Shown: positions 24,043-33,563 of the stretch, piece after piece
How positions within the stretch are numbered: the first letter of the stretch is position 1
How the letters are laid out: every line of letters starts with the position of its first letter
From: Rhodamnia argentea
Lineage: Eukaryota; Streptophyta; Magnoliopsida; Myrtales; Myrtaceae
Assembly: GCF_020921035.1 (NCBI RefSeq)
Contig: NC_063156.1
Coordinates: forward strand, 29,126,283-29,190,282
Direction of reading: 5' to 3'
DNA: 64,000 nt
Program-made: the position numbers and the translations under genes
The notes under the pieces: model-generated
Database searches by the model: none
The model's input: the letters and a program-made list of their open reading frames with translations, nothing else
What the model was told of the DNA's origin: nothing

Positions 24043-24944
24043 TTGTATTTAAAAAGTAGGATACCTCCTTTTGTTTTGTTTTTTTTTTTTTTTAAGAACT
24101 CTTATGGGCTTTGAAGACGTGGTGGGCCCCAACTCACGGGCTTTGAAGACGTGGGCCTCGGCAACCTCTCGGGTCCAAAATTCTGGGTCCGCAGACATCA
24201 AAATTGCGTTTGCGAGGAGGCACCACCGTGATACCGCACCGTTCAATGGGCCCAATGGAGCCATAGCCCATCGGAATGTTCCAAATCTTAAGCTATACCA
24301 ACCGTGACACATTTATCCTAAACTTTTTTTGTGACACCAAAGATCCCAAACTTTTACTCATGTGACATATTTACCCCAAACTTTTTCTTGTGACATTGAA
24401 AACCCTAAATTTATACCCGTGTGATATATTTACCCTAAAATATTTTTTGTGACATAAAAAATCCTAAACTTATATTCGTGTGACACATTTACCTCAAAAT
24501 TTTGAGGTAAATGTGTCACACGAATATAAGTTTAGAGTTTTTAGTGTCACAACAAAAAGTTTGGGGTAAATGTGTTACACGAGCACAAGTTTGAGATAAA
24601 TGTGTCACATGCGTACAAATTTAGGGTTTTTTGTGTCACAACAAAAAGTTTGGGGTAAATGTGTCACAGTAGGCATAGTTTAGGATTTTTGGTGGCTTTT
24701 TCCCTTGTATTTAAAAAGTAGGATACCTCCTTTTGTTTTGTTTTTTTTTTTTTTAAGAACTCTTATGGGCTTTGAAGACGTGGTGGGCCCCAACTCACGG
24801 GCTTTGAAGACGTGGGCCTCGGCAACCTCTCAGGTCCAAAATTCTGGGTCCGCAGACATCAAAATTGCGTTTGCGAGGAGGCACCACCGTGATACCGCAC
24901 CGTTCAATGGGCCCAATGGAGCCATAGCCCATCGGAATGTTCCA
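23622..24944 (+). repeat. 662-bp tandem duplication: foldback MITE plus matrixin piece
   Basis: Copy 1 is 23622-24283 and copy 2 is 24284-24944. They are nearly identical, joined directly, with breakpoints inside the MITE left arm (AAATCTTAAG) and inside the matrixin fragment (GGAATGTTCCA). Copy 2 therefore lacks the first 18 bp of the MITE and its left target duplication. Copies differ at very few sites, for example CAAGAGGC versus CAGTAGGC, so the event is recent. The second copy of the MITE is a passenger, not an independent insertion. Confidence 0.85.
24095..24283 (+). pseudogene. Matrixin (matrix metalloproteinase) fragment, duplicated copy 1
   Basis: It reads TWASATSRVQNSGSADIKIAFARRHH and IAHRNVP, matching the first part of the plant matrixin catalytic domain (A-F-x-T-W-A ... 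A-D-I-K-I-x-F-x-x-G-x-H-x-D ... F-D-G-P-G-G-x-L-A-H). The piece is cut off by the tandem duplication joint before the zinc motif. Prodomain and cysteine switch are missing. Confidence 0.7.
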
Positions 24945-25171
24945 CCGTGACGTGGATGAGCTATGGTCCGTGGGTCCAGTCCGCGGTTCGTACGACACGG
25001 ATACCGTGTCTTGGGTTGGGGCATAGCTTCGTCGTGGGAGCTATAGTGTATCCCACCAAAAGTCCTGGTGTCAGCAAGGGCTTGCATGTGGATGATGTTC
25101 AAGGAATCAAAACCTTGTACGGGGGTTTGATTAGGTTAGTGTATATGCAGCCTTTCACGGGACCATATTAA
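24760..25171 (+). pseudogene. Matrixin fragment, copy 2 with degenerate catalytic end
   Basis: It begins with the same TWASAT..ADIKIAFAR piece and runs on after 24944, where other frames give VDELWSVGPV and then GLHVDDVQGIKTLYGG. The latter is the usual C-terminus of a plant matrixin catalytic domain. The HExxH zinc-binding stretch between them is not recognisable and several frame changes are needed, so this is a dead copy. It lies about 3 kb upstream of a better preserved fragment at 28150-28485. Confidence 0.7.
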
Positions 25172-25357
25172 GTGAAGGATGTTAGGGTGAACGTTACTAA
25201 CTTAGCTAAGTCATGAGTACTGTTTAGGCCAATACGAGGTTGTCAACTTGATAATTAATCACAATTGCGTCTGCCAATACATCTGGATACTTGTCCTCAA
25301 GTTCATTATTCAAAGATTAATGTCAAATGATGCATTTTGGTTTCATGACAAATTTGC

Positions 25358-26153
25358 GGGGACTATTTCCACAAAAAGTCCTAAACATATTATACTTGTA
25401 CAAATTAAGTCCTAAATCTTTTAATTGCGCCAATTTAGTCCTAAACATTTTTACGTTTTGTGAATTGAGACTATCCGACAAATTTTGACTTGAAATTATT
25501 GACATGAATGACAACCATCTTACGTGGCGCGACCGAAGCTAATGCGAATATGTTTTAATAATATTTTCATTATTTTTTCAATTTTTTGTAATTTTTTTTT
25601 GGTTTTGTTCTTTTTTGTTTTCTTCTCTTTACTTTATTTGGGGGCTAAGGGCAAACAAGGGTCGTTGGATGACCCTCGTCAGCTGCTAGGCAAGGGCGTG
25701 GCACTCTGGGCTAGTGCCCGATGCCGTTGCTATTGCCGATGAGGGCCTGGGCAAGGACCGCGACACTCTCGCTGGCCAAAGCAAGGGCACGCGGCCCTTT
25801 GCCAAATTTGGGCTAGGCGAGGGCGTCGCGACTCTCGACTGGACCCGGCAAGGGACGGTCGGCAACTCTTGTAAGCCCTTAAACCCACCCCCCCCCCCCC
25901 CCGCAACACACACACAAACAAAGGTAAAGAGAAGAAAAGAAAAAAGAAACCAAAAAATTATTTAAAATGTCCACGTCGTAGTCGTCACGCTACATAAGAT
26001 GATCGGACCCACGTAAGCAAGTTCCTATCAAAATTGGCCGGACGTAATCAATTGACAAAATGTGAAATGTTTGGGATTCAATTGATACATTAAAAGGTTT
26101 AGCATAAATTGACACAAATATAAAATATTTAAAACATTTTTGATAATTTCCCC
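25358..26153. mobile_element. Mutator-like MITE, GC-cored family A, copy 1
   Basis: The ends are inverted repeats (GGGGACTATTTCC.. and ..AATTTCCCC). Arms share 'CCTAAAC', 'CAATTTAGTCC' and 'CGACAAATTTTG/CAAAATTGGCCGG' motifs in inverted order. CAAATTTGC on the left and CAAATTTCC on the right look like a 9-bp target duplication with one mismatch. Inside the arms lie a T/C-rich tract (about 25560-25640), a GC-rich core with repeated GGGC.AGGCGAGGGC words, and an A/G-rich tract (about 25920-25960). Non-coding. Confidence 0.6.
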
Positions 26154-26162
26154 CAAATTTCC

Positions 26163-26779
26163 ATCAACACATTTTTTGCTTTCGGGTCGTCGGAGTAGAA
26201 AGGTTCTCTTTGGAACATACATTACCTAGGCAACCAACATAAAGCTTTCACAGTTATTCGTAATTAATTAATTTACTGTCTATACTATATTGATGTTTGG
26301 ACTGAACTGGCATAATTACATTAGGTTTATGAATTTTTTGGTAATTATTCTTTTACTCTAAATATAGGTTTTGTTTACCCGTCAAATGATATGAAGTTTT
26401 CACCTTAATCCAAAAGTATAGAACCCTAAATTTATTGGAATAAGATGTTTAAGGATAGATGATGAGAGGGAAATATGTTGCGGCTTTTACGTGGGAGTGG
26501 TTCCCGAAATCGATTTGTCGTAGATGTTCTCCTCTAAATGATGATTACGCACCACAATTGTGATCATTTAAGACAATTAAGAAGCAAGTTACCCCGAGAT
26601 TACAAAAAGTACCGAAATTGTGTAAAAAAAAAAATGAAATGAATACGAGGGAGTTATAAAATTAGAAAGGCCGGATGACCATTTTGCCGAACGCGGTTCA
26701 GAATACTTTTGAACCAATGAAGATAATAACGCATTTTCTTCTTTCGCCATTCCTAGCCTACTATTGTCCTATCGTCAAG
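26163..26779. other. Intergenic, no gene seen
   Basis: AT-rich DNA between two family A elements; no supportable coding sequence or other feature. Confidence 0.45.
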
Positions 26780-27452
26780 GTCGTAAGAAATCTTCTAAAA
26801 ATGAAAAAAAAAATTAGTCAAAAAAACCGTAAATCTATTGCAATAACATCAATTCAATCTTAATTCTTCTATTTTTTTGCCAATCAAGTCCTAAACTTTT
26901 TGCATTTCTACTAATTCAAGTCATCCGGCCAATTTTGGTTGAAAATCGCTAACGTGATGGGATCGATCTTGACATGGATAATTTTTAATAATATTTTAAA
27001 TATTTTTTTGGCTTTTTTTTTTTTTTTTTGCCTTTTTGTTGCTTCTTCTTTCTTTCTCTAGCTAGTTGCCAAACCGCGGTGATCGGCTAGAGGCGAGGGC
27101 CGATTAGGCCAACCATCCCCACTTGGTGAGGCAGACCTCTCCTAGCGAGGGGAGGTCGAGCCTTGCTAGGGGCAAGCAAGGCCGACATCGCCTCCGACGG
27201 GTCGCCGAGGTCCGAAGACCAGCTAGAGAGTTAGGTGGAAGAAGGGAAGAAAAATGAGAAAAACAAAAAATTCTAAAAATGTATTAAAATATTATTAAAA
27301 ATTATTCACGTTGTCGCTGGCCGTGCCACATACGACGACCGACGTCTTTGTCGACTATTTTTCAACTAAAATTGGCCGGATTGTGAGCACAAAATTAAAA
27401 AATTTATGACTGAATAGACACAATTATAATTTGATTTCTTGGTATTTCTCCT
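26780..27452. mobile_element. GC-cored family A MITE, copy 2
   Basis: The layout matches the copy at 25358: a left arm with 'CAAGTCCTAAAC' and 'CGGCCAATTTTGG', a T/C-rich tract, a GC-rich core (27065-27230, with GAGGCGAGGGCC, GCGAGGGGAGG), an A/G-rich tract and an inverted right arm with 'AAAATTGGCCGG' and 'GACTGAATAGACAC'. Ends are approximate and no target duplication was resolved. Confidence 0.5.
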
Positions 27453-27719
27453 CTTAAGAACACGCTACGCTTGTCTTATGGAACTTCCCACAGCTTCTCC
27501 TTGACACATTGCTTGATTTCAACACATATTAGGTCAATTTTTCTAAGTCTTACCAAGATATACACACCGCAAATTTGAACGCCCATCAAAATTACAAAAT
27601 TATCCGCTTCCCGATCCTTATACGTCTGTTTCGACGACCTTAGTTATGGTCATGGTCTTGTAGAACCTTTCAGCTTTTTCGACCCTTTCATTGAGCTTCA
27701 TTGCTCGTCCCTAGCATAA

Positions 27720-27900
27720 ATCCTATGTTGCACCGACACGACACGGGACACGGGACACGACACGACACGCTTACATGCGATTTTTCAAAAAATAGATAAT
27801 TCCGACACACCGAGATACGCTGTATATTAAATATTATTTTTATATATACATGTTAAATGATCATTTTTATGATTGTACAAATAAATAAATAAATTTACAT
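27720..27900 (+). repeat. Dispersed 'CGACACG'-type repeat, copy 2
   Basis: CGACACG/GGACACG words, then AATTCCGACACACCGAGATACGC, then GTATATTAAATAT and an AT-rich tail. It matches the reverse complement of 3190-3340. The class is unknown. Just downstream, 27920-28020 holds a short open stretch (EKDYAPNGPIFNEYG) I cannot place. Confidence 0.4.
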
Positions 27901-28149
27901 AATAATTGATCCTAAGGTTCGCAACTGGCCGGGAGAAGGACTACGCGCCCAACGGCCCCATCTTCAACGAGTACGGAATGGTCTACATAATGCAGCACAT
28001 TAGGCGGGACATGCTCAAATAAACTTGCAGTTACAACAGACCTGGCTAAGCTAAAAAGAAGTCGATCGAGTTAAGAAATCAAACCAGTTTCGAGCAGGCG
28101 AAGTACGTAGCTGACATAATTCACCTTCTCTTACGTTGAGGACTACGCG

Positions 28150-28485
28150 AGCGCCGACATAAAAATAGCGTTTGCGAGAGGAAACCATGGAGGTGGTGTA
28201 CAAAACAGCTTCGATGGGCCCGGTGGAATCCTAGCCCACGCAGCTGCACCGACCGCAGGGTTGTTCCACTACGACGCGGACGAGCAGTGGGCGGTGGGTC
28301 CGGCCCCCGGTTCAGGCGCGCACAACCTGGAGACGGTGGCGTTGCATGAGATCGGGCACCTCCTTGGGCAAGATCATAGCCAGGTTCAGGGGGCCATCAT
28401 GTACGAGTCTATACCTGCGGCGAGGATGATATTCAAGGAATTAAGGCTTTATACAACTTTTGAACGGGGAGACGTTGGATGACGG
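28150..28485 (+). pseudogene. Matrixin catalytic-domain fragment with intact zinc motif
   Basis: An open stretch reads ASADIKIAFARGNHGGG, ILAHAAAP, LFHYDADEQWAVG and then HEIGHLLGQDHS, the HExxHxxGxxH zinc site with its catalytic glutamate, followed by GAIMYESIP. This is the C-terminal two thirds of a plant matrix metalloproteinase domain, a GPI-anchored or secreted protease that acts on the cell surface. There is no signal peptide, prodomain or cysteine switch upstream. Near 28420 the frame shifts by one: EDDIQGIKALYNF, the expected end, lies in another frame and stops at 28474. I call it a truncated pseudogene; an unseen upstream exon is unlikely because plant matrixins are usually intronless. 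Confidence 0.75.
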
Positions 28486-28826
28486 TTACACACAAAACAA
28501 ATACCTGATTAAGCTGTTTTGGTCCATTAGATACGAGTTTGTTAAGCTCGATAATCGCAATTCGTCTCGGTAATTGCACTTTGGATTAGTTAGGGGCATG
28601 ACTGAAGTTTGGGATTATTTAATTTGTGGCAGTTACATGTGGTCGTTCGTTAAGTGTCTAAAGTTTGAGACGATTATGTCTTATTTTCATTTTGTTATTG
28701 TTCCTCTACTTTATTTCCATACTTTTGGCTTTGTGCACGGAGAATTGCGATTATTACTCAAGCATTACCAGCAATATGCTAGGATGGAGTTTTTTTTTTT
28801 TTGGTCAAAGGATGGAGTTAAATTTT

Positions 28827-29546
28827 GGAAAAAAAAATAAAACAGTTCTAAACCTATTGTATTTTGCCAATTGACAATGTAGTTCATCTAACCAATTCTG
28901 TGAAAATCGTTGACGTAGATGTCGACCATCCTACGTGATATATAGACAAAACAATTATTTTTTTATTATTTTAAAAAATATATATTTTTTCCTTGTCGTT
29001 TGTCTTTTCTTTTCTTTTTCTTTCTTCCTCTAATGGTCATCGAGCATCGGCAATAGCCGAAGACCGGCCATAGGCCCACACCCGTCACAGACGAGATCAC
29101 CCTCATTAGAATCTGGCGAGAAGGGACCTTGCTGACTTTAGGAGAGGCTCGGCCTTGGCAAAGCCTATTGAGGGGTGGCCATGCCAATCAAGCGAGGCTC
29201 GCCCTTGCCAAAGCCTAACGAGAGTCGGCCTTGCCAATCAAGCGAGGCTCGCCCTCGCTAGATCCGACGAGGTCGGCCCTCGCTAGCCTTCGGCAATGGT
29301 GACCCTTGCCAAAAGTTGCCTTTGGCCAATCACCAAGCCTAAAAAAAGAAAGAAAAGAAAAATTTGCAAAAAAATATCAAAAACTAATAAACTGTGTCCA
29401 CATCAGCAATTTCGGGCCAAAATTTGCCGGAGGAATTATACTAACAAAATGTGAAAATGTTTAGGATTAAATTATCGCAATTGAAATATTTAGGACTGAA
29501 TTGGCATAAATACCATAAGTTAAGACTTTTTTTTAATGATTTTTCC
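28827..29546. mobile_element. GC-cored family A MITE, copy 3
   Basis: Ends GGAAAAAAAAATAAAAC and ..AATGATTTTTCC are inverted. Arms carry 'CTAAACCTATTG' / 'GGACTGAATTGGC' and 'CCAATTCTGTGAAAATCG' / 'CAAAATTTGCCGG'. A T/C-rich tract (28990-29035) precedes a GC core with reiterated GCGAGGCTCGCCC / CTTGCCAAAGCC words (29040-29335), followed by an A/G tract. Non-coding. Confidence 0.55.
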
Positions 29547-30120
29547 AATTAAGTTACACAAACAATAAGTTTAGAACCTCAATAGAAACGACCCTCTAGA
29601 TTTGTCGCAGTTGAAACAAGCTATTATGGATTAAACAAAATCATATGGGTGAAGATAAATCGTGAACACAAACGGAATCACACTTTGGATTAATTATTGC
29701 AATCTTGACTCGAAGATATGATTTGTGATAATAAGAATAGAAAACAAATTATCAATCCGGTCCGGGTGGTCCAATCTACACTTGAAACCGAGAACCAGAT
29801 AGATTATCACCACATCAAAATTTTAAAAATCGAGAACCGCCAAGTGACGGCCGATTCGATCCGATTCAAGTGCTCACCCTAGCTCTTGGAACGACCAAAC
29901 GTCTCCATGCGGATGATACTCAAGGAATCAAGGATTTATATAACTTTTGATTAGTGGGTCAAATTGATTCTCCTTGTGGGTTTTGAGCAAGGGAAGTATT
30001 TTCTATTTGGTTATTTTTGTTTTTTTGTGGCGGTATCACATATCCTATGCAATATCACAAGCTAAGATCAGAACCTTGACAGTCTACACTTTACACAATA
30101 GCCACATACTATAACAATCA
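29547..30120. other. Intergenic with a tiny matrixin tail
   Basis: Mostly AT-rich DNA. At about 29908-29951 the stretch LHADDTQGIKDLYNF followed by a stop repeats the C-terminal end of a matrixin catalytic domain, so a further relic of that family lies here. The rest shows nothing I can support. Confidence 0.5.
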
Positions 30121-30127
30121 TGTGGCC

Positions 30128-30310
30128 CACATGATTTTAGTAATAGGTTTTATAGGGACTGGACGATTCTATCTGATCAAATACCTAGCGATAAAATTCT
30201 ATGTTTCTTTCATCACAGTATTTCCGAACAAGATCTTGGATAACAAGCCCCAAGATTTTCTTATTGATGATATCGATATTGAGGATAGTGCCGACGCTAT
30301 TAAAAGAACA
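30128..30310 (+). pseudogene. ycf2: Nuclear plastid DNA (NUPT): ycf2 fragment
   Basis: Translation reads [32 protein letters not shown] and [11 protein letters not shown]. This matches the plastid Ycf2 segment around its Walker-A-like GTGRSYLVKYLA and the DIDIDDSDD run, as I remember it. The nucleotide similarity also looks high. Only about 180 bp remain, with several substitutions in otherwise very conserved positions, so this is an old, decayed piece of organelle DNA in the nucleus. Transfer via the mitochondrion is possible. Confidence 0.75.
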
Positions 30311-30393
30311 TTGAAACCAAGTGATGCATCTTCTAGAGACGACAACAACACCAAAAAATCTAGTTCATTTCGACATGATAAAGCATCAAGTTT

Positions 30394-30954
30394 ATGACGT
30401 ACTGTCAAGGAATAGATCTCCAAGAAGCGTTTGATGCCCCCTTATTTCTGGGTAGGATCTACACATGTTCTTGGTTTGTGATTCGATTATCTGATAACGG
30501 AATCAGATGCCATCAATGTCACTTCAAGAACATAGCACAAGTATCTGACCCTCCATATATAAATGGAACTTCCTTCACTCTACCACCACAAATGCGAAAC
30601 ATGCGTCGAGGCTCCGAAAATACTCCCAGGAATATCCCTGGCTGGAACACCACCTCCGATGATTACCTCCAACACATCTCGAGAATGGTAAAGACGCTCA
30701 GCGTCAATCCTGATGTCCCCCACTACCCAAACGTGTCCAGAGCCTTCAAGAATGAGCCGGTCTACGACGAGGTCCGAAAGGGGGCTCCGCTCGGCCAGTA
30801 CCAGAATAACCTTCCTCAACAGAAGGTCGAAGCAGCATCGGAGCAGGACTATAAAAAGAATGAAGCCCGTGGAGGATCGGCTGAGGTAGAAGCTGATGAG
30901 CAAAAGCAGGGGAAGTTTCAGCTGAGCAAATGGAAGACCTTCAAACAGTTCTAG
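30394..30954 (+). CDS. Hypothetical protein, 186 aa
   Basis: An ORF opens with [10 protein letters not shown] and ends with [12 protein letters not shown]. The second half is hydrophilic and charged ([29 protein letters not shown]) with no membrane segment or motif I know. The first part, with four cysteine/histidine residues in CHQCHFKN, may be a chance opening next to the plastid insertion. Codon use in the second half looks gene-like, and a single stop ends it cleanly, so it may be the last exon of a real gene or a pseudogene. I do not recognise the family. Confidence 0.35.
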   Translation: MTYCQGIDLQEAFDAPLFLGRIYTCSWFVIRLSDNGIRCHQCHFKNIAQVSDPPYINGTSFTLPPQMRNMRRGSENTPRNIPGWNTTSDDYLQHISRMVKTLSVNPDVPHYPNVSRAFKNEPVYDEVRKGAPLGQYQNNLPQQKVEAASEQDYKKNEARGGSAEVEADEQKQGKFQLSKWKTFKQF

Positions 30955-31715
30955 CCAGCATCCAACGCACCACTGTTCATGCAAGAATGAATTTGGTCAT
31001 GCCATGTAGTAGTAATTTACAGTGTTGATGTGAGTGTTATATAGTTCCTTTATAGTAGTTTATAGTCGCTCTGTAATAAGGCTTTGATACTATCCCCCTG
31101 CTTTATAGCAACTTCTGGTTGGCACTCATTATTATCATGTCTAGGTAGACTATACAGATGATTCTACTTTTGGAGGAAAGATGAACATGTGATTCATCAC
31201 AAATTAAACTTCCTACAAACTGGGGAGAAGTTATGAACTGGAGCTTAAACAGATCGACCTGCAAGGGAATAGCAAATGTAGTGAACTAAAAATTTTGAGT
31301 AGAGACACCAAATGAAGCAACCAAGTACAGGAAAAAGGTGGTCTCACCGCACTATAACTTATAGGACACAACAGACAGAAGAACAGATGAATCTATGAGT
31401 CCAACCTTTCCGAATAAGGAAGAGATATAAATCAAGCTATACGTACCAAACCACCAGACAAGTTGCTTACATACAGCTCACATGGCAGAATTAACCAGAT
31501 GGTAACAAAGCCTTCAGAGTTGAGAGTTGTTTTGAGGACTTGGTATGATAAACTACAACAGAGCAACTCCAATTGGACACGTATCAGCAGCATTTTTCGA
31601 ATGGGTAAAAGAGACAATAAGTCATCCGTCCAAAACTTCCAAAATGGATTCATCGTATGACTACGAATTAATTTTTCATGAATTGGATCGAGGAGATATG
31701 TCCACAAACCTCTGC
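30955..31715. other. Intergenic / PPR gene 3' flank
   Basis: No separate gene supported. The minus-strand reading frame at 31432-31767 overlaps the end of the PPR gene out of frame and is probably 3' UTR. Confidence 0.4.
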
Positions 31716-33563
31716 TCAATTGAAAAGAACACTGACTATAGGATGTTGACGAATATGATGAGGGCACTTGTAAAGTAAGTCCTTAGCTTCAGATTGTCTG
31801 CCTTCCTTAAAGAAAGACTCCAAAACGTAAACATAAGCCGATACTGATGGATAGTCCTTGACACTCAAAGCTTTCAAGAACTCAGAAGCATCATGCACAG
31901 TGCCAAACCTTGAAATATGTCGAACAAAAGGCTCTGGGTATGCTGGGTAATTCTGTTTCTTCATCAGCCGAAGGAGCTCCATTGCTTCATCAAGCTGCCT
32001 TACTCCTAAAAGCTTGTCAATTAAATTCTTGAATGTAGCCTGCCATGGTCTTATATGAGCCTTATTTACCAATTCAAAGAACAGTTGGTAGGCGCCATCA
32101 ATCTTGCTCTGACTGATGAAACCATTGATCAAAACGTCTAGTAGATCAGCATCGGCATCGATCCCTCTCTCCATCATTTTAGCAAACAAGAATAGCGCTT
32201 TCTCGACTTCATTAGCCGCACAATGACCTTGAATCAAGATGGTCCAAGTTTTGATATCCGGAATACATCCATGTTCTTCCATTTTATCGAGCACCACACA
32301 TGCTTCATCCAGTCTCTTTGCCTTGCAGAGTCCAAAAACTAATTGACTATGTGTAATATTGTCAGGTTCGTACCCTGCATTTCTCATGACTTGAAAAATC
32401 TTTTCTGCCTCATCAAATGCTCCGACGCTCGTCAAAGACCGATGAATCCCATCATAGGCAGCTTTAGAGAGGCAATTACCCGTGGATTCATATTTTCTCG
32501 CAACTCTAAACACCAAGTCTAAATCCGGCTTCTCAGTTGCAGAGATGCTTCTCAATAGCGTGCTGCAGTCCTGAACCGATGGCCTGTAAGGACCATCCAT
32601 CATGAACTCGTACAGCTTAACCGCGTCATGCATCATCTTACTCTTCTGAAATTGCCGCGAAACTTTTATGTATGTATCGAGGTCCATTTCATGACCGAGA
32701 CTCTTCATCTCCTCGACAACACTCCAAAACTCCACAATGGAATCCTCCCGTCCAAGGACTCTCGCGATCGCATTATACGTGACCGTATTGTGTTTATAGT
32801 CAGGGCATCTTCCAACGCAATCAAAAAAAGTTCGCGCTTTTGCCGGGTAATTCCTCAACTCCTTCAAGATCCTTATGACCATGGTATCCGAGAAAGCTAT
32901 GTTCATATCTGCCAAAGTTTTCACAGCTTCACTACTCCCCGCCTTCCCCAGAACAAGCTCAACCAATTTCTTGACGACACTGTCCCTACCATTCTCTTCG
33001 ATCATCCTCTTATAGAAATGGGTCAAAGCCATTGCATTGCTAGCCATCTTCTCTTTCTTGAACACCCCTAAAATAGTCACATACGTTTCTTCATCAAGAT
33101 AAAACCCCTGCTCTTTCATTTTTTTCAGAGTGAACCAAAACTGCTTCGTCCACTCCTTCTTGCCCAGAATCCTGAGTAACATGCTATAAAGAGAAGAATT
33201 TGGATCGAAACCATCTCTCCCACTAGCCCAATGGAAGAAACTGGAAGCCTTCACTGGGTCTCTGTCTAGTTTCTTCAGAACATAAACTACCGTCTCATGG
33301 TTCAACACCGGGTTGATATCTCCGAGCTGGTTCTCCAGCTCAGCAGACCAGCGGTTGGCCGCAACCAGATCCAAGATTGAGTCGGGTTTGGTCGAGAAGC
33401 GAAATCTTTCGTAGAGATTGAAGAGGAAAGCGTGAGGATGGGCTGATGGGAGAGCTGGGGAAGGAGATGACCGACTGACCTGAGTCAACAGCGCCCGAGT
33501 CCCGGGCCGCAGCGAGTTGGCGAGTCGGATGGAGGCGAGGACTGCCCTGGCTCGAGACATCAT
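31716..33563 (-). CDS. P-class pentatricopeptide repeat protein (BIR6/At3g48250-like)
   Basis: An intronless gene of 615 aa. PPR proteins bind organelle RNA base by base; P-class members act in intron splicing, stabilisation or translation. The N-terminus (MMSRARAVLASIRLANSLRPGTRALL) is rich in R, S and A without acids, a typical mitochondrial presequence. From about residue 110 there are around ten PPR motifs; the clearest are DNITHSQLVFGLCKAKRLDEA and DIKTWTILIQGHCAANEVEKA. There is no E, DYW or SMR tail. Sequence and length resemble Arabidopsis At3g48250 (BIR6, needed for nad7 intron 1 splicing) and its relatives At3g02490 and At5g15980. Which of these is the true orthologue I cannot tell. 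The frame is intact. Confidence 0.88.
   Translation of the reverse strand: MMSRARAVLASIRLANSLRPGTRALLTQVSRSSPSPALPSAHPHAFLFNLYERFRFSTKPDSILDLVAANRWSAELENQLGDINPVLNHETVVYVLKKLDRDPVKASSFFHWASGRDGFDPNSSLYSMLLRILGKKEWTKQFWFTLKKMKEQGFYLDEETYVTILGVFKKEKMASNAMALTHFYKRMIEENGRDSVVKKLVELVLGKAGSSEAVKTLADMNIAFSDTMVIRILKELRNYPAKARTFFDCVGRCPDYKHNTVTYNAIARVLGREDSIVEFWSVVEEMKSLGHEMDLDTYIKVSRQFQKSKMMHDAVKLYEFMMDGPYRPSVQDCSTLLRSISATEKPDLDLVFRVARKYESTGNCLSKAAYDGIHRSLTSVGAFDEAEKIFQVMRNAGYEPDNITHSQLVFGLCKAKRLDEACVVLDKMEEHGCIPDIKTWTILIQGHCAANEVEKALFLFAKMMERGIDADADLLDVLINGFISQSKIDGAYQLFFELVNKAHIRPWQATFKNLIDKLLGVRQLDEAMELLRLMKKQNYPAYPEPFVRHISRFGTVHDASEFLKALSVKDYPSVSAYVYVLESFFKEGRQSEAKDLLYKCPHHIRQHPIVSVLFN

Noticed and set aside
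23622-24944. The two 662-bp direct repeats as LTRs of a retroelement
   Set aside because: They are directly adjacent with no internal region, primer-binding site or TG..CA ends; a plain tandem duplication explains them.
25686-25921. ORFs in the GC-rich MITE cores (also at 2231-2455 and 36647-36932)
   Set aside because: GC-rich reiterated words lack stops in several frames at once; no domain is visible.
32628-33071. Plus-strand 147-aa frame
   Set aside because: Antisense shadow of the PPR gene.
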